Program-made: the position numbers and the translations under genes | Assembly: GCA_045643885.1 (NCBI GenBank) | Contig: JAZRFY010000004.1 | Location: 40,375-104,374, forward strand | Reading direction: 5' to 3' | From: RGIG4608 sp045643885 | GTDB taxonomy: Bacteria > Bacillota > Clostridia > Oscillospirales > CAG-272 | DNA length: 64,000 bases | Shown here: positions 50,403 to 59,170 of the stretch, one piece after another | Layout of the letters: each line of letters begins with the position of its first letter | Numbering within the stretch: position 1 is the first letter of the stretch | Notes under the pieces: model-generated | Database searches by the model: none | The model's input: the letters and a program-made list of their open reading frames with translations, nothing else | Told to the model about the DNA's origin: nothing

Positions 50403-51371
50403 TTACTTGATTTCTTCGTAACCTGCAGGAATTGTGATTCCAAGAAATTCACACATTTCCTTATTGTACTTCTTTGTTGCAGGAGCATATTCGATAGCCA
50501 TTGTAGAAACGTCTGCTTCACCCTTAAGGATCTTTGCAGCCATCTTACCTGTCTGAACACCAAGGTCGTAGTAGCTGATTGTAAGAGAAGCTACGCCACA
50601 AGCCTTAGCGGGATTTTCTTCACCTGTAAATACGGGAGTCTTTGCTTCACGAACGATGTTACCGATTGTTTCTGCGCAAGAAGCAGCTGTGTTATCCGTA
50701 GGAATGTAGAGAACGTCATTTTCAGCACAAGCCTTTGTAACTACTGCAGAAATATCGTTAGAGTCTGAGAAGGGATGAGCTGTTACTGTAACGCCCTTTG
50801 CCTGAAGGAACTTTGTAACCTCTTCAACCTGGTACTTGGAGTTAGCCTCAGCTGAGCAGTATACGATACCAACTGTCTTAACGTCAGGGCAAACCTCAAG
50901 AATCATTTCAACCTGCTCAGAAAGAGGAGCAAGGTCACTTGTACCGGAAACGTTGCCACCTACAACACCGTCTTTAAGTGTTGTACCAAGAGCAACACCG
51001 TATTCTGTGATGGATGTACCAAGAATCGGAATTGTCTCTGTTGCGTTATATGCCGCCTGAAGTGCGGGAGTAGCGTTAGCCATGATAAGGTCAACGCCCT
51101 TGCTTACGAAATTACCAATGATTGTATTGCAAAGGTTTGTGTCGCCCTGAGCGTCAAGAACCTCGATTTCAACGTTTTCTTCACCAAGCTCAGCCTTAAG
51201 AGCCTCTACAAAGCCCTTTGTAGCCTGGTCAAGTGCAGGGTGAGCAACGAGCTGACAAACACCAACCTTAAAAGTTGTCTTTGTTATCTGATTGTCTGTA
51301 CAAGCTACAAAGCCAAGACAAGCAGTTGCCAACATAACGAGTGCAAGAACGAGTGCTAATGTTTTTTTCAT
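50403..51371 (-). CDS. TrpX-like substrate-binding lipoprotein, first copy
   Basis: A 322-residue ABC_sub_bind lipoprotein with a signal peptide and lipobox (FVAC near residue 24) and the same landmarks as its downstream copy (ATPALQAAYNAT, TSITEYGVALG, YCSAEANS). AGGAGG precedes the ATG at 51371; the longer frame to 51497 runs into the T-box terminator and is not used. It is the first gene behind a T-box leader, so it is expressed when the matching tRNA is uncharged. Confidence 0.93.
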   Translation of the reverse strand: MKKTLALVLALVMLATACLGFVACTDNQITKTTFKVGVCQLVAHPALDQATKGFVEALKAELGEENVEIEVLDAQGDTNLCNTIIGNFVSKGVDLIMANATPALQAAYNATETIPILGTSITEYGVALGTTLKDGVVGGNVSGTSDLAPLSEQVEMILEVCPDVKTVGIVYCSAEANSKYQVEEVTKFLQAKGVTVTAHPFSDSNDISAVVTKACAENDVLYIPTDNTAASCAETIGNIVREAKTPVFTGEENPAKACGVASLTISYYDLGVQTGKMAAKILKGEADVSTMAIEYAPATKKYNKEMCEFLGITIPAGYEEIK

Positions 51372-51420
51372 AATTTTCCTCCTGTGTCGCTGTGCGACAA
51401 ATAAATATTTTGTTGAGAGC

Positions 51421-51709
51421 AACAAAAAACCCTCCATCCAATTACGGATGCAGGGACGAAAAGACCGTGTTACCACTCTGCTTCGATTAAGCCTCACGAC
51501 TTAATCCTTACCGGCTTCTATCAAAGCCTACGCCTATAACGGTGGCCACCGTTGCGCCTACTTTCATTCCCTTAAAAAGAAAAACAAGTTCAACACACAA
51601 CTTGCAAAATGTACGCCACAAAACTACTCATTATCGGCTCACACCATCCGCCGACTCTCTGAAAACACTTCATTTTGCGCTCTTTTTGCTCAAACGTCTT
51701 TTTTATGTT
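51421..51709 (-). promoter_or_regulatory. T-box riboswitch, probably tryptophan-specific
   Basis: On the minus strand the leader shows Stem I closed by GCAAAATG/CATTTTGC, an AGAGAG-TCGG...TGGTGTGAGCCG apical arm typical of T-boxes, a T-box sequence GAGTGGTAACACGG (about 51464-51480), and a terminator CCCTGCATCC/GGATGGAGGG followed by TTTTTT (51424-51455). The best specifier candidate is TGG (51616-51618, complement), i.e. tryptophan, which fits the TrpXYZ-like operon. The specifier assignment is by eye. Confidence 0.9.
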
Positions 51710-51715
51710 GAGTGT

Positions 51716-51744
51716 ATTATATCACCATTTTTTGTAGTTGTCAA
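51716..51744 (-). promoter_or_regulatory. Promoter of the T-box operon
   Basis: Minus strand TTGACA (51739-51744), 17-base spacer, TATAAT (51716-51721): full consensus. The remaining 51745-51847 is A/T-rich without visible features. Confidence 0.9.
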
Positions 51745-51847
51745 TAGATTTTTTAATTTTTTTCAAAAAAATTATTATTGTTAATATTTTGATATTTTTA
51801 TTATTTATTTCATTAAGCACACCTCTCTACCTTGGTTTTCAAAAAAT

Positions 51848-51875
51848 AAAAAGAGCCTTATTCAAGGCTCTTTTT
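51848..51875 (-). terminator. Terminator after the CCA-adding enzyme gene
   Basis: Stem AAAAAGAGCCTT / AAGGCTCTTTTT (51848-51859 with 51864-51875) overlapping the stop codon, followed on the minus strand by TATTTTTTG. Confidence 0.9.
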
Positions 51876-53066
51876 TGCAATTTCAAGTAGTATTTCCCTA
51901 TCGTTAAGGCTTGGATCGTCGATGACCTTTGATAAAAGCTCGTTCAAAAGAAGTCCAACCCTTCTATAATCCCCCTTGCAAAGTGGCACAAGGTCGGAGC
52001 CGTTTATTTTGATAGAGGATATCGAAAGAGGCCTTTGCTTTTTACCCTCCTCCTTGATCACATTTATCAGGTCCATCTTGTCGGGATGATAGTATAAAAG
52101 AAGATGCGTAGCAAGCTCTTCAATGCTCTCAAAAAGATGCAAAAATCTTCTTGCAACAACGTTCGCATCGTTGCCCGCAGCATCAAAGCTTCTCACCGTG
52201 CACAAACGCAAAACAAATCTTTTTTCACCGTTCGAAAGCCTCAGGCTGTCAAGAAAGGCATTTCTCTCTTTCTCGTCAGTCGCGCCAAGCAAAACTGAAA
52301 GTCTGACAAAACAATTTTTGCTTTCAAGTCTTTCAAAGGACTCCACCGTTTCGATTTCGGGTGCAGGCATGGAGAAAATATCACTCCAGATGTCGCCCTC
52401 GATCAACTTTTTAAGTGCATAAACCGTTCCATCGTGACTAAGCATCTTCTTAAACTCGACGCCAATCCTCTCTCGCGCGATATTTTTAATAAGATGCGAG
52501 CAAGCAATAGCTCCTTTGAAGGTTCTCTCTTCGATTTCAAAGCCAAGCTGAGCCGAAAATCTAAAAGCTCTCAAGATTCTGAGTGCATCCTCCGAAAATC
52601 TTTTTTCGGGATCACCAACTGCTCGAATGATCTTCAAATCAAGATCGTTTTTGCCGCCGAATGCATCAACAATTCCCGTCTTTTCGTTGAATGCCATCGC
52701 ATTCACAGTAAAATCGCGTCTTGAAAGGTCGTCAAGCACGTCCCTTGAAAACTCAACGCTCTCGGGATGTCGGCTGTCCTTATATTCTCCGTCGATTCGG
52801 TAGGTGGTAATCTCAACGGGCACACGATCTCCCTCGTCACCGTCGACAACAACCGTGATGGTGCCGTGCTTTATTCCCGTTGGAATAGTATGCTCGTTTT
52901 CAAAGACCTTTAAAATTTCTTCAGGCCGCGCACTCGTGGTAATATCCCAGTCGGACGGCAAAAGCTCAAGCAATCCGTCGCGCACTGCTCCACCGACGGC
53001 ATATGCAGAATACCCTGCCGCTTCGAGCGCTTCTATGCAATTTTTCACGTACACAGGGTAAATCAT
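51858..53066 (-). CDS. cca: CCA-adding tRNA nucleotidyltransferase
   Basis: A 402-residue class II poly(A) polymerase/CCA-adding enzyme. N-terminal GGAVRDGLL and DWDITT provide the catalytic aspartates, RRDFTVNAMA and EDALRILRAFRFSAQLGF follow, then a divergent helical tail. It repairs or adds the tRNA 3' CCA end. Both tRNAs in this window already encode CCA, so here it would mainly act in repair or on other tRNAs. It lies 79 bases after ahcY and is probably co-transcribed. Confidence 0.95.
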   Translation of the reverse strand: MIYPVYVKNCIEALEAAGYSAYAVGGAVRDGLLELLPSDWDITTSARPEEILKVFENEHTIPTGIKHGTITVVVDGDEGDRVPVEITTYRIDGEYKDSRHPESVEFSRDVLDDLSRRDFTVNAMAFNEKTGIVDAFGGKNDLDLKIIRAVGDPEKRFSEDALRILRAFRFSAQLGFEIEERTFKGAIACSHLIKNIARERIGVEFKKMLSHDGTVYALKKLIEGDIWSDIFSMPAPEIETVESFERLESKNCFVRLSVLLGATDEKERNAFLDSLRLSNGEKRFVLRLCTVRSFDAAGNDANVVARRFLHLFESIEELATHLLLYYHPDKMDLINVIKEEGKKQRPLSISSIKINGSDLVPLCKGDYRRVGLLLNELLSKVIDDPSLNDREILLEIAKKSLE

Positions 53067-53145
53067 ACAAAATCTTCCTTAAAATTCAAATTATAGCGTT
53101 TAGTGAAGTAGGGGTGATGTTAAATCCCCCTACGTTTTTAAAAAA

Positions 53146-54387
53146 TTATTCAGCTGCTGCAAGATAAGCCTTTTGCTCATCGGAAAGATAATCGATCGCA
53201 ATTCCGTTTGAACGAAGCTTAAGCTCTGCAACCTCGCGGTCAATCTCAGCAGGAACGGCATAAACCTTGTTTTCAAGCTTTCCGCGGTTCTTTGCAAGAT
53301 ATTCGAGTCCCTTAGCCTGGATGGCAAAGGACATATCCATAATTTCAGCAGGATGACCGTTTCCTGCAGCAAGGTTAACGAGTCTACCCTCGGCAAGAAG
53401 GTTGAGAATTCTTCCGTCGGGCATTCTGTAGCCACGGATATTGGGCTTTGTGTCCCACTCCTCAACTGCCATATCGGAAAGAGCTACCTTGTCGATTTCA
53501 ACGTCAAAGTGACCGCTGTTGGAAAGGAGCGCGCCGTCCTTCATAACCTCAAGATGCTCGCGGCGGATAACGTCCTTGCAGCCTGTCAAGGTCACGAAAA
53601 GATCACCGATCTTTGCCGCCTCGTCCATGGGCATAACGGAAAATCCGTCCATAGTAGCCTCAAGAGCCTTGATGGGATCGATCTCAGTAACAACAACGAT
53701 AGCGCCCATACCCTTTGCGCGCATAGCCATTCCCTTTCCACACCATCCGTAGCCGGCAATAACAACAGTCTTGCCCGCGATGATGAGGTTTGTGGAATTC
53801 ATAATGCCGTCAAGAGTGGACTGACCTGTTCCGTAACGGTTATCAAAAAGATGCTTGCAATCGGCATCATTAACGTCGATCATGGGATAATCAAGAAGAC
53901 CTGCACGTTCACGCGCGAAAAGACGGTGAATACCTGTTGTAGTCTCCTCACAACCACCGATGAGATTCTTTGCAAGATGACGGCACTCGCCGTGAATGAG
54001 GTGAGTGAGGTCGCCGCCGTCGTCGATCATGAGATCCGGGCAAAGAGAAAGTGTGTTGATGAGGTGCTGCTTGTACTGCGCCTCGGAAACTCCGCGCCAA
54101 GCATTTACCTCAAAGCCGTCCTCAACAAGAGCAGCGGCAACGTCGTCCTGAGTGGAGAGAGGATTGCATCCTGTAACCCATACCTCAGCACCGCCAGCCT
54201 TCAAAACCTTGGCAAGATAAGCAGTCTTTGCCTCAAGGTGAATGGACATAGAGATCTTCAATCCCTTAAAAGGCTGATTTTTGATAAAATCCTCTTTGAT
54301 TGTATTCAAAATAGGCATATAAGACGCCACCCAGTTGATTTTGTCATGACCGGAGGGCGCAAGACTTAAATCCTTAATATCGCTCAT
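53146..54387 (-). CDS. ahcY: Adenosylhomocysteinase (S-adenosylhomocysteine hydrolase)
   Basis: A 413-residue NAD-dependent enzyme that splits S-adenosylhomocysteine into adenosine and homocysteine, recycling the product of SAM-dependent methylation. The NAD motif GYGWCGKG lies near residue 212, DDGGDLTHL near 122, EETTTGIHRL near 145 and the NAAGNGHPAEIMD segment near 345. Length matches the short prokaryotic type without the 40-residue insert. GGAG precedes the start. Mannitol-like SAH degradation by MTAN is the usual alternative in Clostridia; that gene is not in the window. Confidence 0.95.
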   Translation of the reverse strand: MSDIKDLSLAPSGHDKINWVASYMPILNTIKEDFIKNQPFKGLKISMSIHLEAKTAYLAKVLKAGGAEVWVTGCNPLSTQDDVAAALVEDGFEVNAWRGVSEAQYKQHLINTLSLCPDLMIDDGGDLTHLIHGECRHLAKNLIGGCEETTTGIHRLFARERAGLLDYPMIDVNDADCKHLFDNRYGTGQSTLDGIMNSTNLIIAGKTVVIAGYGWCGKGMAMRAKGMGAIVVVTEIDPIKALEATMDGFSVMPMDEAAKIGDLFVTLTGCKDVIRREHLEVMKDGALLSNSGHFDVEIDKVALSDMAVEEWDTKPNIRGYRMPDGRILNLLAEGRLVNLAAGNGHPAEIMDMSFAIQAKGLEYLAKNRGKLENKVYAVPAEIDREVAELKLRSNGIAIDYLSDEQKAYLAAAE

Positions 54388-54422
54388 AATAAATCTCCTT
54401 TAAATAAAAGCATTAACAATTA

Positions 54423-54451
54423 ATTTTATCATAAAAAACAAATTTTTTCAA
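54423..54451 (-). promoter_or_regulatory. Promoter of ahcY-cca
   Basis: Minus strand TTGAAA (54446-54451), 17-base spacer, TAAAAT (54423-54428). Confidence 0.72.
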
Positions 54452-54470
54452 TATAAATTCAAAAAATAAA

Positions 54471-54493
54471 GGGGAAACACCTTGTGTTTCCCC
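54471..54493 (-). terminator. Terminator of the downstream helical-protein gene
   Basis: Perfect 10-bp stem GGGGAAACAC / GTGTTTCCCC (54471-54480 with 54484-54493), followed on the minus strand by TTTATTTTTT. Confidence 0.92.
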
Positions 54494-54503
54494 AAATTTT
54501 TAA

Positions 54504-56402
54504 TTACTGACCAATGGAATTGATTACGTTGTAGCAATAATCATCAGTGAACTTTGTACGAAGGTCAACAGCCTTACCTGTTTCAACAAGACCGTCTTTT
54601 GTTTCGTTAAGTGTAAGTGTGTAGTCAGACATGCCGATACCGTTGATTTCAGACTCAAGCTTTGTATAAGCATCCTTTTCTACCTTGCCGTTGCAAGCAT
54701 CGTAAACTTCCTTTGCAGTAGCCAAAGCCTCGGCCTTTGCAGAAGCCATTCTTACTTCCTTGTAGGAATCCAATGTCTTTGCATCGAGATGTCCTTCGTT
54801 AATACCGTATTCTGCGAACAAGTGAACGATAAGAGCATCAACCTCAGCAATATCAGCATCGGTAAACTCATCTGCATTTGCGATTTCATTCATAGCTGCG
54901 TTTGCATCAGCAATGCCGGCATCAACTGTCTTGCAGTGTGCATCGAATGCATCCTTGTATTCAACGAATGCAACGTAAGCAGCATTTACACCGGTTGTGG
55001 AGTTGTTGCCCAATACGTAGTCAACCTCGTTGAACTTAAGGTTCTTAGAAGCCGCGTTAACATCCTCGATAATAAGCTCGATAATATCGATCTGGTCACC
55101 GATGAAGTATGTGATCTCAACGCCAAGAAGCTTGTTAACCTCCTTTACGAAGTGGTCAGCCTCTTCCTTAAGAGTTGCAACCATGGGCTTGAATGTCTTC
55201 TTATAAGAATCTACAGTAGCACGGTCAACCATGTTGTAGATAGCTTCGCAATAATCCTTGTTTGTGGAATCCTTAACTGTTCCGTACTTTGTATCCCAAG
55301 CCTTGATAAGCTCATCAAGCTTGTTGATCCAGATAGCTGTATCGGCGCTAAGAGTAATCTTTGTGTTCTTGTAGGACTCGATCTGAGCATTGATCCAAAG
55401 AGCAGTAACACCCTCGATGATATTGCCTTCGTCATCCTTTTCACCGTACATATCAAGAACAACGCTCATGCGCTTTTCAGCGGATTCAAGGTTTTTCTCA
55501 GCCTTGTGGAAGGCGGGATTTTCGATTTCATCAAGCTCAGCTGCAGTATAGAAGCCGTAACCTGTGAGAGCATCGTAGTAAAGACGAGCATTCTTGATAG
55601 CCTCGTGGTTATCAAGAGTGATGTGCTTGAAGTTAGAAGGAAGTGTTGCAAATTCAGCAACGAACGCGTCAACAAAAACGGGACCGAACGCATCGTGGAA
55701 GCCGTTAAGCTTTTCCTTGATGTCCTTCTTCTCGTTTACGCTGTTATCGGGATCGAATGCAAAGATACCGTCAGGGAGAGCATTGAACATATCAACTGTC
55801 TGAAGGTATGTTTTGATATCGGAAACTTCAAGACCGTTAGCCTCAATAGAAGAAATGTTAGCATAGAGCAAGTCAAGATTTGTAGCAACGGACTTAACGT
55901 CCTTCTTGTACTGCTCAACGATCTTAGTCATGTCATCCTTAGAAGCCGCACGGGAGAGCTTAAGCATAGCGCTTTCCTTGAACTCAGCAAACTTGCTGAT
56001 GGCCAAGATACCCTTATCAGCATCGATAAGGTAGTTAAAGTAATCAACGTAAGTAACGCCGGTATCTTCATTTGTGAAGGAATCGAAATATTCCTTTTCA
56101 AAGCCTTCAATTGCAGCAACCATTTCGGCATAAGCGGCAGAAGCGCCTTCCCAATCGGCATTGCCAATATCAACACCGTCAAGCTTGGAAACTCCGTTCA
56201 AAAGATTCTTAAGATTATTCTGAAGAGCTTTGAGTGACTGCTCGAGAGCATTATAGCTCTGTTCAGTAGCATCCTTTGTATCTTCATAGAGCGCGTCATT
56301 GCTCTGGTCCATAACAACTGTGATGAACACGATAGCGATCATACAGAAGATAATTATAGTTGTAAAAAATGAACCGATTTTATTCTTTTTCCTTACTTTC
56401 AT
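54504..56402 (-). CDS. Large helical membrane-anchored protein B, unknown function
   Basis: A 632-residue protein: a short basic start, one membrane helix (about 11-30), then about 600 residues of predicted alpha-helix that are acidic and low in Cys, Trp and Pro. Unknown family. It is paralogous to the protein at 56684: residues about 150-190 (R-A-x-S...MTxIV...SIEANG) align at the same positions, as does EAIYNMVDR near 390. Residues 40-70 look like a coiled coil. The GTG at 56417 is the ribosome binding site (GTGGAGG), so the ATG at 56402 is the start. Own promoter and terminator. Confidence 0.85.
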   Translation of the reverse strand: MKVRKKNKIGSFFTTIIIFCMIAIVFITVVMDQSNDALYEDTKDATEQSYNALEQSLKALQNNLKNLLNGVSKLDGVDIGNADWEGASAAYAEMVAAIEGFEKEYFDSFTNEDTGVTYVDYFNYLIDADKGILAISKFAEFKESAMLKLSRAASKDDMTKIVEQYKKDVKSVATNLDLLYANISSIEANGLEVSDIKTYLQTVDMFNALPDGIFAFDPDNSVNEKKDIKEKLNGFHDAFGPVFVDAFVAEFATLPSNFKHITLDNHEAIKNARLYYDALTGYGFYTAAELDEIENPAFHKAEKNLESAEKRMSVVLDMYGEKDDEGNIIEGVTALWINAQIESYKNTKITLSADTAIWINKLDELIKAWDTKYGTVKDSTNKDYCEAIYNMVDRATVDSYKKTFKPMVATLKEEADHFVKEVNKLLGVEITYFIGDQIDIIELIIEDVNAASKNLKFNEVDYVLGNNSTTGVNAAYVAFVEYKDAFDAHCKTVDAGIADANAAMNEIANADEFTDADIAEVDALIVHLFAEYGINEGHLDAKTLDSYKEVRMASAKAEALATAKEVYDACNGKVEKDAYTKLESEINGIGMSDYTLTLNETKDGLVETGKAVDLRTKFTDDYCYNVINSIGQ

Positions 56403-56502
56403 CAGTAAAACCTCCACTAATTAATGATGTGCAAACATGCGGAAAAATATATAAATACATGCAAAAGCTTAAAATTAAGCTAAATAGACATTTATTTAGT
56501 AT

Positions 56503-56531
56503 ATTATAGCACAAGATATTTCATTTTGCAA
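56503..56531 (-). promoter_or_regulatory. Promoter of helical protein B
   Basis: Minus strand TTGCAA (56526-56531), 17-base spacer, TATAAT (56503-56508). The roughly 95-base leader contains an AGCTTA/TAAGCT hairpin. Confidence 0.75.
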
Positions 56532-56572
56532 TAGTTTATGGTAAAAATTTATACTAATATAGGAGAAAAAAG

Positions 56573-56597
56573 AAAAAAGGAGCACAAAGCTCCTTTT
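56573..56597 (-). terminator. Terminator of helical protein A
   Basis: Stem AAAAGGAGC / GCTCCTTTT (56575-56583 with 56589-56597), followed on the minus strand by TTTCTTTTTTCTCC. A second, longer inverted repeat around GGGGA/TCCCC (56612-56658) lies between it and the stop codon. Confidence 0.85.
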
Positions 56598-56683
56598 GTT
56601 TTCTCAATAAACTTAATTAAGGGGAAGCGACGAGCGCCTCCCCTTATTAATTGAGTTTAAGTAATTAAACTATTAGTTTTAAA

Positions 56684-58660
56684 TTACTGCTGTGTTGCCT
56701 TGAAGATTTCTACAAGAACTGCGTAGTCGAACTGCTCAGCGAGAACATCGATGGGATCGTTTTCGATAGCCATCTTGTATGTGTTGCACTCGCAAGGATC
56801 TGTAGAATCATCGGGACATGTGCAAACGAGCTCAACTGCGAATGTGTAGTTAGCTGTGATTGCATCGATATCGTTGTTGTAAGATGTGAAGAAAAGTTCG
56901 TTAGCGTATGCAGCATGTGCATCAGCAACGTTCTTCTTAGCTGCCTGAACTTCATCGTAGATTCTAGCTACCTTGTACTCAGCAAGAGCCTCAGCATCAA
57001 ATACTGTTTCGTCAAGGTTGTAGTAAGAAAGGATCTTTACGATTTCAGTGTCGAAGTCAGAGTTAGCAAGTACTGCATAGTCAACAGTGCCTACCTTAGC
57101 GCAAGCGTCCTTACCGTCGCAAGCTACTACCTTACCATCAGCATCCTTGTGCTCAACTGCACACTTGATAACTGCATCAGCAACTGCCTTTTCAAGAGCT
57201 TCGATAGTATCTACGAGCCACTTGTAGTCGTTGTAAAGAGCTGTAAGCTTAATAGCGGAATCCTGAACACCGATAACGTCAACAAGTTCGCCTTCGTCAT
57301 CTGTGTAGTCTGTGTAACCACAGAGTGTATCCATCATGTCAGCGGGCTTAAGACCAGCAGCTGCCTTAGAAAGGTTCTGAGCAGCCATGATAGCGTCAAG
57401 AGAATCGGGTGTGATTGTGCCTTCAAGAGCAGCAACTGCTTCGATGAATGCGTCTGCAGCAGCTCTGAGATCAGCGATCTCTACTTCGTAGTCTGCTACG
57501 TAACCTTCGTATACGGAACGGTTAACGAGGTTGTAGATCTCTTCAGAGTAGTCCTCGTCTTCAACGTCTGTTACGATTGTTGTTTCCCAAGCGTCGATGA
57601 GAGCCTTAAGAGAGTTAAGGTATGTGAGTGTTTCGATGTTTGCGCCGAATTCTTCTGTGAATACGTCTTCATCGAAAGCTTCCTTAAGTGTTTCGTTAAG
57701 TGTTTCAGCAGCAGCAACGATAGCTTCTACTACTGTCCACTGAGCGTTGTAGAGAGCGAGGTCAGCCTTAGCGTTTGCATATGCTGTAGCCTTGTTCTTT
57801 TTGTCGAGAAGAAGAGTAGAGTCATCACCCTCGTAAAGACCGAGAGCGAAAGTAAGTGCATCGTTAGCAGCCTTAAGAGCTTCTTCGTGAGAAGGAGCAA
57901 GGTGAGCAACGTTCTCAGGAAGAGCGTTAACAAGTGTTACAACCTGTTCAACTGCAAGGGGCTTGAATGTCTTGTTGATTTCTGTGATTCTATCTGTAAG
58001 ATCCTTTTCCTGACCTTCAGCATACAAATCAGCATCAACCTTTGCCTGAATCACGGGTACGAGAACGATGTTATCGTAGTCGTCAAGTGTTACACCGTTA
58101 GCCTCGATAGCTTCAACTGTAGCTACGAATGATTCGAGTGTTGTGGGAACGTTGTTAAGAGATGTCTTGTAGTTGTTTACGATTGTTGTCATTTCAGCAA
58201 CAGATGTAGCTCTGCCAAGATCTCTTGCAGCTGCAGCCTTAAGATCAGTGAAGATTGCTGTGTAGTTTACATCAGCGTAGTTAGCATAGATTTCATCGAA
58301 TTTAACGAGAACTTTCTCGCTATCATCTTCGTCGTAAATCTGTTCAGCCTTTACGAATGCATCGTAAGCATCATCAAGAGCCTGAAGCTGTGCGGGAAGA
58401 GCTACTGTAGCTTCGTTCCAGTTCTCAAGCTCAACGCCTGCATTCTTGAACTGCTCAAGAGCTGTGTTAGCGTCGATAAGACCCTGGTTAAGCTGTTCGA
58501 TAGTCTTGTTAAGAGCATCGATCTTGTCTTCGTACTTTGTTACTGTTTCAAGAACTTCGTTCTTTGTTGTTGCGTCGTTGCTTGTTGCTACTACGATAGA
58601 GATTACGAGAGTAACTACTACGAGTACTGCAACCAAAGCGATTAACTTAGTGTTTTTCAT
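56684..58660 (-). CDS. Large helical membrane-anchored protein A, unknown function
   Basis: A 658-residue protein with one N-terminal membrane helix (about 6-25), a coiled-coil-like stretch (35-75), and a long acidic, helical extracytoplasmic part. Unknown family; paralogue of protein B at 54504 with colinear conserved blocks (RATS..MTTIV..IEANG at 150-190, EEIYNLVNR near 395). It has two small Cys-rich insertions near the C-terminus (CAVEHKDADGKVVACDGKDAC near 515-535, CTCPDDSTDPCEC near 615-630) that B lacks. TGGAGG precedes the start. Its promoter is not obvious; TATACT about 50 bases upstream lacks a matching -35. Confidence 0.85.
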   Translation of the reverse strand: MKNTKLIALVAVLVVVTLVISIVVATSNDATTKNEVLETVTKYEDKIDALNKTIEQLNQGLIDANTALEQFKNAGVELENWNEATVALPAQLQALDDAYDAFVKAEQIYDEDDSEKVLVKFDEIYANYADVNYTAIFTDLKAAAARDLGRATSVAEMTTIVNNYKTSLNNVPTTLESFVATVEAIEANGVTLDDYDNIVLVPVIQAKVDADLYAEGQEKDLTDRITEINKTFKPLAVEQVVTLVNALPENVAHLAPSHEEALKAANDALTFALGLYEGDDSTLLLDKKNKATAYANAKADLALYNAQWTVVEAIVAAAETLNETLKEAFDEDVFTEEFGANIETLTYLNSLKALIDAWETTIVTDVEDEDYSEEIYNLVNRSVYEGYVADYEVEIADLRAAADAFIEAVAALEGTITPDSLDAIMAAQNLSKAAAGLKPADMMDTLCGYTDYTDDEGELVDVIGVQDSAIKLTALYNDYKWLVDTIEALEKAVADAVIKCAVEHKDADGKVVACDGKDACAKVGTVDYAVLANSDFDTEIVKILSYYNLDETVFDAEALAEYKVARIYDEVQAAKKNVADAHAAYANELFFTSYNNDIDAITANYTFAVELVCTCPDDSTDPCECNTYKMAIENDPIDVLAEQFDYAVLVEIFKATQQ

Positions 58661-59007
58661 TTTAGATTCTTAAACCTCCATTAATAAGAATTGCTCTGTA
58701 AGTATACACTATTTGTTCAGAAAGTGTGTGAACTATTTGTACCTAAATTATGAACTTTCTGTAAACCTTGTTGATTTTTACTATATTTCGCATAAATTTA
58801 TTGGTAAAAAATACTCTCACTTACATTTTCTTCCATAATTTTGCACATTATGAACAAAATTCATACTGTTTTTTACCTCATTCAGCCCCCGAAAACTGCA
58901 TTTAAGGACACAATGTATAGATCAGACCGTCATACGACCGCCAAACGGGGCATTTTCCTTCATATTTTATATATAGGCGTGCGTGTACGTGCACATATGA
59001 GGTGTTT

Positions 59008-59094
59008 ATCACGCATACGTCCCGGATTTTGCATGGCTTTCAAACGTGATCACCGGCTGCCAAGTCAAACCGGAGGCTACGCTAACAATCCTCC
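59008..59094. ncRNA. Three adjacent hairpins in a 510-base gap, possible structured RNA
   Basis: The gap 58661-59170 has no credible gene. Its central part is more GC-rich than other gaps and contains ATCACG/CGTGAT (59008-59013 with 59045-59050), CCGG/CCGG (59053-59056 with 59070-59073) and GGAGG/CCTCC (59072-59076 with 59090-59094). The last two share two bases and so could be alternatives. Read on the minus strand it would be an early part of a long leader of protein A or the 3' region of mnmE. I cannot match it to a known riboswitch. The rest of the gap shows A/T-rich DNA and a GTGC/GCAC hairpin near 58980. Confidence 0.35.
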
Positions 59095-59112
59095 TATAAA
59101 ACCCGATCTTCG

Positions 59113-59135
59113 AAAAGTGACAAAAATCCACTTTT
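59113..59135 (-). terminator. Hairpin downstream of mnmE, probable terminator
   Basis: Stem AAAAGTG / CACTTTT (59113-59119 with 59129-59135), 36 bases after the mnmE stop. The stem itself is short and A/T-rich, so termination may be weak. Confidence 0.5.
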
Positions 59136-59170
59136 TAGAGCCTATATATATATTAAATGTAGGAAACCGT

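Noticed and set aside
53108..53133. GTAGGGG/CCCCTAC hairpin between ahcY and cca as a terminator
   Set aside because: The T-run lies on the plus strand, opposite to the direction of both genes.
53353..54369. 338-codon plus-strand frame antisense to ahcY
   Set aside because: ahcY on the minus strand has full family motifs; the antisense frame has none.
54789..56237. 482-codon plus-strand frame antisense to helical protein B
   Set aside because: Cys- and Ile-rich translation without ribosome binding site or promoter; explained by rarity of TTA/CTA codons in the real gene on the other strand.
56915..58132. 405-codon plus-strand frame antisense to helical protein A
   Set aside because: Same codon-bias artefact; composition is not protein-like.
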